Shown: piece by piece, positions 35,801 to 48,677 of the stretch
Layout of the letters: the number at the start of each line of letters is the position of its first letter
How positions within the stretch are numbered: the first letter of the stretch is position 1
Assembly: GCF_008831285.2 (NCBI RefSeq)
Contig: NC_045146.1
Span: 19,833,149-19,897,148 of the forward strand
Direction of reading: 5' to 3'
DNA: 64,000 bases
Source: Nymphaea colorata
Taxonomy: Eukaryota > Streptophyta > Magnoliopsida > Nymphaeales > Nymphaeaceae
Made by a program: the position numbers and the translations under genes
The notes under the pieces: generated by a model
Database searches by the model: none
Seen by the model: only the letters and a program-made list of their open reading frames with translations
Told to the model about the DNA's origin: nothing

Positions 35801-38800
35801 GGGAAAACAGAGAAAAAGGAAGTTCTTTTGGAAGATCATGATCCTATATGGCTTGAGCTGCGGGACTTGCATTTTGCCGAGGTAAGATGCATTTTTATTC
35901 TCTGGCAAGCTTTCATTTTGATATACCTTCACATCTCTTTTTGATTTTTCTGTATTTTTAGGCTAGTGAGCGACTCCATGTAAAGATGCAAAATTTTCTT
36001 TCAAAGAACAAGGCTGCTCAAATTCGTCATAGCTCAAGGTATGTTGAGTATAGTACATGTATGGTACTGTATTTGTATAGCCTGTCAATCTGAACCAAAT
36101 GTAAAATACTTTATATGGTCGTGAAATATTCTTATGGAAACGCTACCTGACCTAACCTCATCTGAAGTAATGTATGTACAGGCAGATTTGAGATATAATT
36201 TGTTTGGACATCATGCCACTTAATTATGCAACCAAGTTTAAGTCCATCACAGTTTCTCAGGAATGGTTTCATACATGCTGGTTAAATTTCTGTTGTAACA
36301 CTGGTTTTAGGTTGATATGATGATTTCTTTCTATTGCATCAATTTGTACTTCACAAATTTTTAGTTTTTCACAAAAAAGAGAAAATTCGTGATATTTGAA
36401 AAAGAAGTGCCAAAATGGAAATATCACACTTTCCCCCCTTTATCAGAAAAGTTGTGTGCAGTATATTCTTAAACCTTTTGATGTCTATTATTTTGGATTC
36501 TTATCAATGTTTTTATTAGAAAACCAGAAAAATCTAAGTATTTATGATTCTTATATATATTTTTAAAAAAGTTTTCTATGTTTGAATTCCTGAGATTTTC
36601 CCATCAGAAACAAACTTCCTGATTAACACCTGTGTAAAACCTCACTGCTAAAAATCCAGGAACAGTATCTATGACAATTTTTCAAATGGTTTTACTAGAT
36701 TAATTTGCTTTGTCATTGAAAGGTCTAAATTTCTAATTGTTTGAATTTCAACTTTCTGAGTTTAATCTTGCAGCGCATTTTTTGTGTGTTAAGTTTCTGG
36801 TTTGCATGCTATGGGTCTTTGCCTGATGGATGGTGATTTTGAATGGAGGCATTATTGACTGGGTACAGTGAATTGCAGAGATGGAAGCGACATATCAACG
36901 AGGGATCTGCAGAAGATGGTTCAGGCTTTGCCACAGTACACTGAGCAGATGGACAAGTTAACTGCTCATGTTGATGTTAGTTTCTTCAGAGAATATAGGC
37001 ATTACTGTTGTGTAACTTTTTTTTTCTTCTTGCCTTTTCACTTCATACAGTTTTAGTTGCAAAAAAATATCTCCTGTACACGAGTGATGGGAGTGACTTC
37101 CTGGTGTACAGGGGAAGGTTAACCCTAATAGTCTTTGCACCAAATATTTGCTGAACCAAGCCACAGTCAAGGTGGCACCTCTTGACCATATCCAAATGTC
37201 CAAACTAATGGCTGTTTATCCTCAGAATTTTTTTTCTCCAGGTCTGGGACTGTGACTCCATGGTTTATTTCCTCGGCCCTTATTTTCCACTTTTTATGTA
37301 TAAAGTTGAACAGAAGGCCGAAAAACTTATAAAGGACGTGATTTGGACTGCTTCTTATATGTTCCCGCAAGCTTGAACATCATTTGTTCTTTTGTTAGTT
37401 CGATTTCTTTTACCCTTTCATGTAAAATGGTGGGTGTTGTGTCTAACAGCTCCCTGTCTGTGGAGAGCACTTACTTTTGTTCATCATCTCTTGCTGTTCT
37501 TTCATGCATCAACATGCTCTAATGTTTGGTGCTGTTGTCAAGTGCTTCTTTCTCACTTTATTCAATAGCATGATCATCTCTTGCTGTTCTTTCATGCATC
37601 AACATGCTCTAATGTTTGGTGCTGTTGTCAAGTGCTTCTTTCTCACTTTATTCAACAGCATGTCTTCTTAAAGCTTCTTGCATTTTCATTTACTTTACTA
37701 GCTACTCAAGGTTGTGGAGTCTTCCAGGAGAGATTGGGTTTTGCTAAATTTAATCAAAAGACCCACTTAGAAGATGTGGAAATTTTGTTTGATGTCTAAC
37801 TACACTTTTTCTGCTTCTTTCGATGAATGCTGAATGAGATCAGTGGATGCTGCCAAGACAAGTATAAAACACGTTAAAATAATCTATGAAATGCCAAAAC
37901 TTATGTTCATTTTACATACTTCAACATCCAGTTCTTCCTTCTCATAGTTCCATCTATGTTGGCAGCCTAACACCGTGTTGTGGTCTGGATTCTCTTGCTT
38001 GCTCATAAGGTGTGTCTTTTTATGTTTTCCATGCATTCCTTTTTTTTCTTAGAAGATGTAACATCCATGACTGTTCCACGAGGGGACAACCATCTGATTT
38101 CTAACTATGTTTCTTATGCTGTGTTCTATGAATGAATGCAGTCAGTAGATGCTGCCAAGATACCAACATAAAACACAAAAAAGGAAACTTTGAAATGCCA
38201 AACTTGATGCTCATTTTACATACTTCAACATCCAGTTCTTCTCATAGTTCCTTCTAACTTGGCAGCGTTACACCTTGTTGTAGTCTGCATTCTCTGACCT
38301 TGCTTATAATATGTCTTGTTTATGTTCTCCATGAATTCCTACATTTCTTCCGTCAGGCCATGAAAAACTAAGGAAAGTGGAAAATGCTAATCACAAAAGA
38401 AAAATATGCTATACTTGATCTGTTTCGGTTCACAAAGATGTTGATGCTGTTATTGCTTTTCCATTTAATCACTTTTCCTTTTGCAGATAGCTAAGAAACT
38501 CAATGAGAAGGTCCGAGAACTTGGACTTCAAGAAGTTGGACAGTTGGAAGAAGATCTCGTCTTTGGACAGGCAGGACCTAAGGAGGTGATCCAATTTCTC
38601 AGAACAAAGCAGGTACCCTTAATTTTGATTTATTTTGTGGAAATTATTAAAATTTCTATGGAGTTTAACATGAATTGCTTTTCCTGAACAGGACATTAAT
38701 CCAGAAATCAAATTGCGGTTACTAATGATTTATGCTGTTATATACCCAGAGAAGTTTGAAGGAGATAAAGGTGTTCAACTGATGCAGGTATATGTTCTGT

Positions 38801-41800
38801 ATTTCTACTAGTTGGAAATGGGGTTTGACAGCACACACGGTTTGCAATCTTGTAGGCACTGAATAATCAGGACCATGTATCTTTCAACCTCATATTGATA
38901 TAAGTTATGTCAAATTTCGATGAACCTTTATCTGCATGAAGTTAAAGACCTATGGGATTGCACAAATCCAGATAATGCAGCAAATGCAGAGCATTGAACC
39001 TAATTGTTGCCTATACTGTGATAAATGTTGATGAAAACCAAATCTCCAGACTACAGTTGACCGAGTGATCTTCAATCTGATTGTGATATGATAATGCTTC
39101 ATGAGTTTGAGGCCTATATAAATGACATAAAATGCATTGAATTTTGTGACATCCCATGTCTGGGGAAGAACTTGAGAATAGTCCCTGTTGAGGTGAACAC
39201 TACGAACCGATCTGGACATGTGGGGCGCACTTCTATAACTCTATTCATCCGTTTAAATGGTTGAGACCTGAAGAAGACCTGGTTTGGGTCCTGAGGTCTG
39301 ATCCTAGCCTTTGCCCGCCAACTGGATCAAGTTTGGGTTTGGACATCCAGACCTGAAAACTATCCAGACTGAAACTTGATATCCAAAACCAAATGTATTT
39401 TTTATTCCAATCCTCTACATAAGGCAGCTAGGAAGCAGGTTTCAATCTGCTGGGTCAAGCACTTGGGGTGTTACTAATTAGTCCAGGAAATGATTGAGAT
39501 TATCTGCTTCTCCAAATTTATATTTGATACCTCATAGTTGTCATTTTGTTTATGAAGTTGTCTACGCCTACTGTGAAATTTAGGTAAAACTTGAGCAGTC
39601 TAAGGAGTAGATTGCCAAGTGAGACCTAGGTTCCCATGCAATTTCATTCAATTATATTTTTTGTTAATTGTTATCTTTTTCTTGGTATTATTGTCTATTG
39701 TTTCCTCTTGTCGGAGTATCAGTAGAGAAGAAAAACAACAAAGGATGGAAATTACAGTAGAGGACCATCGCAAATCTTCTTCTTCTGATTTCTCTTGGTT
39801 GCTTTGGGTTTACGCACAAAGATATCAAAATCTATGAACTTGTTGTACACCATACCCGGTTCCTCTTTTTCAGCCCATTTCATTTTATTGTTATCTGTTG
39901 GAAGAAATGTGGTCCAATTGAATTCCTAACTCTTTCCTTTTTATGCCCTTTTGCTGGAAAGATTCTCCATGGAAGTAAATTCTCAAGGATTGCCTCTTGA
40001 TATTTTTTTTCTTAAACTTTTGATAATTCTTGTTATCTGAGCTCCAAATTGTCATGGGAGAGGGCAGGAAGGATGATGATGTGCATTGACTTATTTGAAG
40101 TTTCAAAAAAGGAGATCTCTTGGTAAAGTTGCTGCTGCATGCCTTGATAAATTCCAACCTTGACATTGCAATATCTTTTGTCATTTTTCTCATAATTTCC
40201 TCTGAGAATTGAGAGAGATACCCTAACATTGTCCAAGTTTCATTAATAAGTTTCTTGCTCTTGATGTTGATATTTTGTTATTAAATGACCATTAACAAAT
40301 GCATTAGATCCCATAGTTTAGAGATTGTTCCATTATGGAAGTTCTTTTCCTACTTGCATTTGTCAAATGACAATGTTGTAAAAGGCATATCGTAACGCGT
40401 ATTGGTGACGCCAACCTATACACTGTATCACAACGTATCGTAAATTATTTTTTTTAAACTTAAAATTTTAAAATCAGAAAAGTTAGAAAAAATCACCAAG
40501 TTCAAGAAAAATAAAGAAAAATTTAGAAAAAAATCAGGAAAAATGTATTCCATATAAACAACTCATCACATCATTCATAAACTATAATACATTAACACAT
40601 TTAGAAATGAGAATTCAAAGAATCATAATAACATAATAAACATCCATCACAACTTTAAAGTGTTTTAGATTTCATTACAAGATGACAACATGTATCTTGA
40701 TTATCATCAATCAAGGTATCATCCTCTTCACGGGTCCTTAAACAAACCTTCTCCTCCACCAGCAAATTCTCCCTTAAATCAACGATTTATTGCTCAAATG
40801 GGTGTTTTTTCTAGAAAACTAGCAGAACTTCCCCCTTCCACAGCTCTTAGATATGTTTAGAAAGAGGGAAGGAGGGAAGAGTTCTTAAAGAAAAACCATG
40901 AAAAATTCATTTTATCACCGTATCGTGCAATACAGGGATGTATCAGCCATAGTGTATGATACGGCCCTATAGCCCATAGTACAGGTGATCTGCCTACAAT
41001 ACACCAGCGTGTTGCGTATCGTATAGGATACGTATCGCATGGTATGGCCCATATCGTGTGATACAAATTACGGATAACTCTGTCTCATGATATTTCTATA
41101 AAGAAGGACAACTGTCTTTTTGAATTATACTTTTCAAAATTTTTCTGTTAATAGCATCTCTTTGACTCTTCTCATGGCTTATTTTAATGGGGAAAACTTT
41201 TTCCTTTCTGAAGGCTGCATAAAGAAATCTTTGAAAAATAGTCTACAAAGGAGTCTCCAAAACAGTTTTTAGAAAGACAGGTAGATATATAGAAGTGGGG
41301 CATTATGCTTATATTTCCTTTGAAATTTTGACTACTTTTTTTTTTTCACCAGTCGCTTAATGTCTTTATTGCATGTATAAGCTTGATTTTTAATAGCGCC
41401 AACCTTTTCTTCTATTGTAACAAGTGTACGGCTTTTAACGGTCTTCCTTTTGTTTTTGCCTGTTATGACTGTTCTAATCGGTGTTAGTCAGCCCACAAGG
41501 GGTTTATGCACCTGATCAAGGGACTTAAAATGTCCAACTTAAGGACCACATTGTAGGTTTCTATTTTTGTCAAAAGAAAAACTGTACTTCAACCATGGCA
41601 ATTGACATTTTATTCCAACAAGAAATGTTGGTATCATAGGACTGAACCTATTATGTCCTTGCATCGGGGCTATGACTCAATGCAGTATTTGTTTACAAAA
41701 TTTCTGTGTTGTTTGTATGAAAAGCTGTCTTCAAGCCATGATGGTTCCCTATTTTCTACATGTGTGCTATTTGTATTCCAACAGGAAATCTTGGTTGTGG

Positions 41801-44800
41801 TAGGAGTCAAGCTAACATTTCTTTTTATCAGGCTGATGATCTTTTCTTTTCCTTTCTGAATTTAAAATGTGCTTCATAAATATCCTAGTTTTGACTTCTA
41901 AATTTAAGACGATCTTTTGCTTTATTTGAAAGTTAGCACGGCTCTCAACTGAAGATATGAAGGCAGTAACAAACATGAGATTATTAGGAGGCCCAGATGC
42001 AAAGAAAATGTCAGGAGCATTCTCTCTGAAATTTGACGTTAATAAGGTAAATATAGTGGTCTTATTGATGGTACTTTTGGTCTGGTAGTGTTTTTCTTGG
42101 ATGAAAAACCTTGGGAAGACTTGGGATTAAGAGAAAATTGAGAAATTGCAGAGGAGAACAAATTGACATACCATCGATGGCCTCAGTAATACAACTCCTT
42201 TTTTGTGGAGACCTTAATAGACATCAACTAGCTCAATATAAGTTCTTTTGAGGAATTTCCTAGCTTGTGTTACCATATTTACATAATTCAGTTGATTCTG
42301 CTATAAAACTTGGCGATATTTGTATGCAACTGGAAAATCCTCCAGCACTCTTGTGATCAACTGTATTACATCTACAGTCTTTCATTGATTTTTGCCTGAC
42401 ATTTTGTTCTATTCTTTGTAAGAAACATGCTGTAAGGAAAGAGAAAGCAACCGAGCAGGAAACATGGCAGTTATCAAAGTTCTATCCCATGATTGAGGTA
42501 TAATGAATTCAGAATTTGTTCTTATTTTTGTGGGTTTTAGTTTTTTAAAATTCATTGAAGCGATTATGTGCGCATGCATGAGTATTTCTCTATGCAACAT
42601 GAGTCAAAACTCATGCGACTCTGAACTATGCAGTTAAAAACAGCTTAACCAGTCTGAGTGAGGGCTGATTATATGGAGAGAGAGGTTGAAGAAAAAAAAA
42701 AAAAAAGGAAGGTGGGGGTTTGCACTGAGAGTGGGTGGTTTGAATAACGTTACCCAGGTCTGTAACCAATGAAAGTTGGAAGCAAGGCCAGATACCATAC
42801 AACATGTAAACATGTAAAGGCACATGGAGTTAAGTGCCTCAAACACCTGACTGTCTGCTCATCTCCCCATTTGATCTAACTGTATTGAAAACATCTGATT
42901 GCACCCTCCTGGTAACCAAAATCAGCTCCATCCTTCTCTTACATACATGACCTCCTTATGCAGAGTCCATATTTTTCTCCACAAAGTGCAGAACCAGCTT
43001 CTCCAAATGAGGAACTAGATGCTGTTATGTCTCAGTTAGCCTGGCCTTTGAATGAGGTCTCTTATGAGGGATTGAGCTCTGGGAGTAACTGCGCAGGTGC
43101 CTTCTATGTTTTCTGCACCCATTCTTGTGTAGCTAGGCAGTACCAAAATAGGTAACCAGTGGGCTTCTCGTTGAAGTTGCATAGGATGTGCTTAATGTGG
43201 GGGATGGTAACCCCATTCTTCAGCATGAGCTGAATTTGCAGATGGTCAAGAAGCCATAACAAAGCCAGAATTTTAGATCTTGGATGAGACCGGCAGCTCA
43301 CAACTGATTCTTTTGGAAAGCAGTTATGCATGAGGGCTGCAAGCTGCACAAAACCAGAATTTTAGATCTTTGATAAGACCGGCAGCCCACAACTGATTCT
43401 TTGGAAAGCAATTATGCATGGGGGCTGTAAGCTGCACAAACTTTAGCTATAGAGAATTTCCTGTCAGCAGTGCTGATTGTGGCCAGATGCCACATTTTGG
43501 GTGTCACCATCCACATTGACTAAATAGGTAAGACTGTTCTTGTTGTTAGTTGCTAGGCTAGAGATGGTGGATAAAACCCTTAAAATAAGGTGATAGCTGT
43601 CATTTGCTGAATAGAATTCTCCTTGATAATTGCGTAGGGTTTTGAAAAAACCATGAAGAAAAGAGGGTAGGTGAGGCTGCCATAAATAGACACTAGTGGG
43701 TAGGAGATAAAGATAACCTTGATGCACCCTTGGCTCACCCGAGGTTGGTGTGTTTTTTCCCGTTTGTTGTCAGGATATCTTCTGAATTCAATGCATTCTT
43801 TGGTCCAGCCCAAAACCCATTGCCTTAAATCACTTTGAATTGTAATTCCAAAAGCTTGAATTGAAGGCTTATCAAGAATTTATTTTCAACATGAAAAGAT
43901 GTTGCTTTGATCGCTCCATAGGATGCGCTAATTCTGTAATAACCATCAATCCATGCATGCTGCATGATGCTCCTTTGTGGAATTAACACTAGTCACTAAG
44001 CAACTTGAAGTTGTTTGATAAGATAGCAAATCTGATCCTTATTGCGAGAACTTCTTAAAATGTTAAGTGCTGCAGCAAAGGACAACGTGCATAAAACAAG
44101 AAATGTCCCCTTGCATCTCTTTTTTTTAGTCATCAAAGTTATGATGAAGTGATGCATGAGTGGGAGGATGGAATTTCTATAGAACTCCTCAAGAAATTCA
44201 GCATCTTGTTCAATAATATTCTGCTACCACCTGAAACATCTGTTTTCTGACCATTCAATCTGGGTGGGTGCTTCTAGGCCCAAAAAGTAGTTTATTGCTG
44301 CTTTACTCTCCTGAACTGTAGAGGGCATTTGCAACATCCTAGCCTGTGCAGATGTTAAGATAAGAATGCCTTGCCTCCCAATTGAGTCAGCTTGGTATCA
44401 GCATTCTGTTCTTCGTGATGTTCCAGCTCACCTGTGGAGAGAAAATGGTTGTGGCTTTCTCAGTGTCTTTTGGAAGCCAACTGGTGAATCATTACCATCT
44501 CCAATGTCCACTTCATCTCATCTTTTGCCTGCCATTCACCAAATTAGTAGGGATCTTCAATTCCATGACCAACTGATTTTGTTTTTGTGCTTCAGGTAGG
44601 TTCTGTAGGGATGAGACTGCTTGTTCTAAAATAGATAGCTCCTCCTCCCATGGTTGCAACTATTCAAACCTCTGCACTCACATATCTTGCAACCGAGTCT
44701 AGACAATTCTCATCCACTGGTTTTCTGTAGTACCATTTAGCTACTTTTATGGCCCTAGCTTTTGACATTCTATGTGTACCAGACCAAGGTTTCTCTTCCA

Positions 44801-47800
44801 AACTAATGAAGTTGGTACAATGATGACTTCTGATAATGTAACAACCAACTTTGTGCAGTACTCTTGTATTGAAGATTGTAAGAGATCTTTAAAGGCTTAT
44901 AAAAGGAGTTGCTAAGTGGTTGGTTGTCCTAATTCCCAGTCTTTTTAGGTCGGAACTAAGTTATTAGGGGGTGGGTTGGAATCTATCAAACTAGGGGTCC
45001 AGGCCTGATGTGGGGCTGGGTTGGGTCATTACAGTAGTATCAAAGCAGAGTTCAACACTTGGACCTAGGGTTCCACATGTGCGGATGCATGTGCCGGGAG
45101 GTAGATCATAATGTTTGCTTTGAGAAGTCTAGTCCCATATTGAAAATTATGAGAGATCTTCAAGAGCTTATAAAGGAGGTTGTTAGGTGTTTGGTTGTCC
45201 TGGTTCTTAGACTTTTTGGGTCGGAACCAAAGTTGCTAGGGGTGGGATGGGATCCATTAGACTAGGGACCTGAGACTGGTGTGGGAGTGGGTTGGATTAT
45301 TACAGATAATGGCTTCTAGTTTTAGATATATTTGAAATATTTTCTGGTATTTTTGGATCTAGCAAAAAGTGTCATTTTCTTTTTCCTAGCTATGGTTGAG
45401 TTGGATGATTCAAAATTGTCTATTTCTCAGAGAACTGATTACTGGTCACATGATTATTACAGGTAAGTAGGTCTTCAATGAATTTCAAAGCACAAACATA
45501 AATTGTTTTGCATGAAAAAAAAAATTAAGTTAGAAATAAGAAATTACGGTGCAAGCTTCAGCAACCATGCTACATTGATCATATCTGCTGGGTCAGACCA
45601 GTTTTGACACAACCTGCACCTTGATTTGCAGTTAGATAGGATGCTTATAGTTGCAAAACTACCCTACATATTACATGACTGTTTTTTAGTTTCATCATAT
45701 AATTCAAGAGTAGTAGTCATTGTTTACTAATTTCAGGATCTCCTTTTCTCTCCCTGTTTGTCATGCTGGCATTGTTTATAGGACCTCTTGATTTGTCTAT
45801 ATCATGAGAGCCAACTTTTGGGGGCTAAGTAATAACTTATGTAAATGAACAGCAGATGCATTGACATATATAACCAGCAACTCAGATCTATAGAAAGATA
45901 ACAAAAGGACATAAGAAAAAGTAGCAAAACCACCAAGTACCCTCTGATGGACCTGATAGTTGTCTATGTCATATCGACACTCTTATTGGGTGTCACAGCT
46001 TTGTCTAAAGAAGGTGAACAATTGCACAACTTTAGACATGGTTATACATGACTAGTCAAGGGTTGGAGCAATCAACGCACCTACTTTCGTTTTAATCTAA
46101 AACTGGAAATTGTAAATTTGGAAAGTTATGTTTAGTTCAAAAAATTGAAAACAAAAGCATTTAAAGTCATCTTGGTATCCTATCCTAGTCTATGAACATA
46201 GTTGGACTCCCTTTGTTATTCTACTTGTTTGTGCACTGTTATGTATCTGTCATAGTTATGAAATGTGAGTAATAGCTTTTCTGTATATCATTTCTATATT
46301 TAATTAATGCAGTAATTGGTTACTTTTATCTATCAATAAACACTAAAAGCAAATAAATGGGTTGTGCTTTTAGTACTTACTGATAAACAAAAGCAGTTGA
46401 TAACTGCATCTAACTGAATCTAGAAGACAAATTAATGCTGTAATTGGTTGAAGTAAATAATGCAGTAATTGGTTGCTTTTATCTATTGAGAAACACTAAA
46501 AGCAAATAAGTGGGTTGTGCTTTTAGTATTTACTGATAAACAAAGGCAATTCATAACTGCATCTAACTGAATCTGGAAGACATGTATCAGCATAACGTTT
46601 TCTCTCACATTTTAACTATTTGAAATTAGTTCAGACCCATGAATTTTTCATGCCACACGTGTGACAATTACATCTGAAGTTACTTAAAATTACCACCTGA
46701 AAGTCAAACTCATGATTTATTCCATGTACTACTAGTAATGGTATCATGCATCTAAATTTGCTGATAGACTGATACACATGTTGGGTTTTCTAGGAGTTGA
46801 TTAGACAACTTAGCAAAGGTGAACTGCCAAAGAATGAATTTCCATGCATGAACGATCCTAATCAAACTAATCAAGGGTCTCATGTTGCACCAACGCGGAC
46901 CACTCAAGCTCAACCTGGCCAGTCCATAAAGTCAAGAAGAACTGCAACTTGGGCAAAACCCCGTCTTTCTGATGATGGCTATTCAAGGTAACTTGACATC
47001 TTTCTCTTTCTCTCTCTCTCTCTGACACGCACACACATAATGACTAGAAAATGACAAGACTATAAAGACGATCCATCGGATTGGATTGAGCAATCTAATC
47101 ACGTTGAGGCAACGGCTCACAAGTTGTCCTTATCATTCTCATATTTTCTAGCTTCTTATATTTGAAATGCACACACACATGCACAGAGAGAGAGGGGGGA
47201 GAGAAAGAGAGAGAGAGAGAGAGATTTAAAAACCATTACTAAAAGCATCATGCCACGGGAGCATTGGCAATATGGTGTCCTTAATGATAGGTTTTAAATA
47301 TTTAGCCATCCGACAGCCAGCAGATTTCAATTCACACACACACACACACAGACATATATATGGCTTCTCAATAGAAATCTTGTCTCTAACGTTCTTGAAC
47401 CATACAAATCTTTTATAAAGCTGGACTACTAGATCGACCATTTGGTTGTGAAGAAAAAGTATAATATAAAAATAAAGAATTATCAATTCCATGATGTGGA
47501 AGTGTAAAAATATTCAAAATTGCAAGTCTTCTAAAATCTAGGATACACACAATAAAAACAGTAGATGCTTTTAAAAGCTGTATCTCCCCAAGAAGCAGCC
47601 TCTCATCTATGTACAACATTATGAATTTTGTAAGTGCTGAATCCTTGAATAGATCGGTGCACCAACATGCTGTGGTTTAAAAACCATTCTGATTTTTGTA
47701 CCATGAGCATTACATTTGTGCTGTTAGTCTTGTTAGAAAATATTTTTTAAACATGTGTTTTTAATGGAATAGGAGGGTAACCTGGCATGTGGGCATAAAA

Positions 47801-48624
47801 CCATCACGATCCCTCCCTGCTCCTTCACTTTTTTATTTGGAACACTTTTATGCCTTCTGATTTGTTATTTGTTGGTGTTTTTAGTGATTCTATTCTTCGC
47901 CATGCATCAACTGATTTTAAAAGGATGGGACAGCGTATTTTTGTGTTCATCATTGGTGGAGCTACTCGCTCCGAGGTACTCTCTCTAATATGTACATACA
48001 TGCACACATATATTCTGCATATCTATGATATATGCTTCTCTATGGTGTCTTCATCAGCTACGTGCTGCCCACAAGCTAACCAATGAGCTCAATCGGGAGA
48101 TAATCCTTGGTTCATCCCACCTTGATGATCCTCCACAGTTCGTCACAGTAAGGATTTCAGTTTCTTGGTTTCTTAGGAACTTTGATACGATGAGTTCAAG
48201 TCCACTCAGCAGTTTCGTTCCATGCTTAGCCGTTCTCTTTGCATAAACTGGTGAATAATGGACCTAAATTATTATAGATAGTAGACAGGAAACCAATCTT
48301 TGTTGATATATGGCGCAGCAGATTTGCCGGATTCTAGCCAATTTTGTCCAACTTCCTAAATGAGCAGAGCCAGCTCAAATAGATGGAATTGAAAAAAAAT
48401 CCCTATGCGCAAACCAGTTATGAGGGATTTAAGATCAACAATTTTAGGTTGACTAAAAATTTTATGGACCATGAAATTCAATCTTTGCATTCGGTTTTAG
48501 CAGTTTTTATTAACCTATAAACATTGGCTGTCCAAGCTCATTTGTGAAGTCAAAATGAACAAAATTGGCTGGAATCCAATCAAACCGGCTACAGGGCGCT
48601 GGGCAGCTATAAATAGTGGTTGGC

Positions 48625-48677
<53 letters not shown>

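Larger units (their letters stand above)
42498..46793 (+). other. SEC1 intron 17 (4.3 kb)
   Basis: GT-AG intron. It holds an exon-like open segment (42964-43096), an 89-bp duplication (43265-43441), an intact TRIM (44837-45304) and a 153-bp-period duplication (46308-46582). Confidence 0.85.

Noticed and set aside
37477-37671. 64-codon open frame with a repeated peptide
   Set aside because: The repeat comes from the 90-bp intronic tandem duplication and there is no independent sign of coding.
44837-45304. Cassandra-type TRIM
   Set aside because: Cassandra LTRs carry a 5S rRNA-like sequence with its internal promoter boxes, and none is present in these repeats.
48629-48677. (AT)n(AG)n tract as a regulatory site
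   Set aside because: A compound microsatellite of common type with no sign of function.
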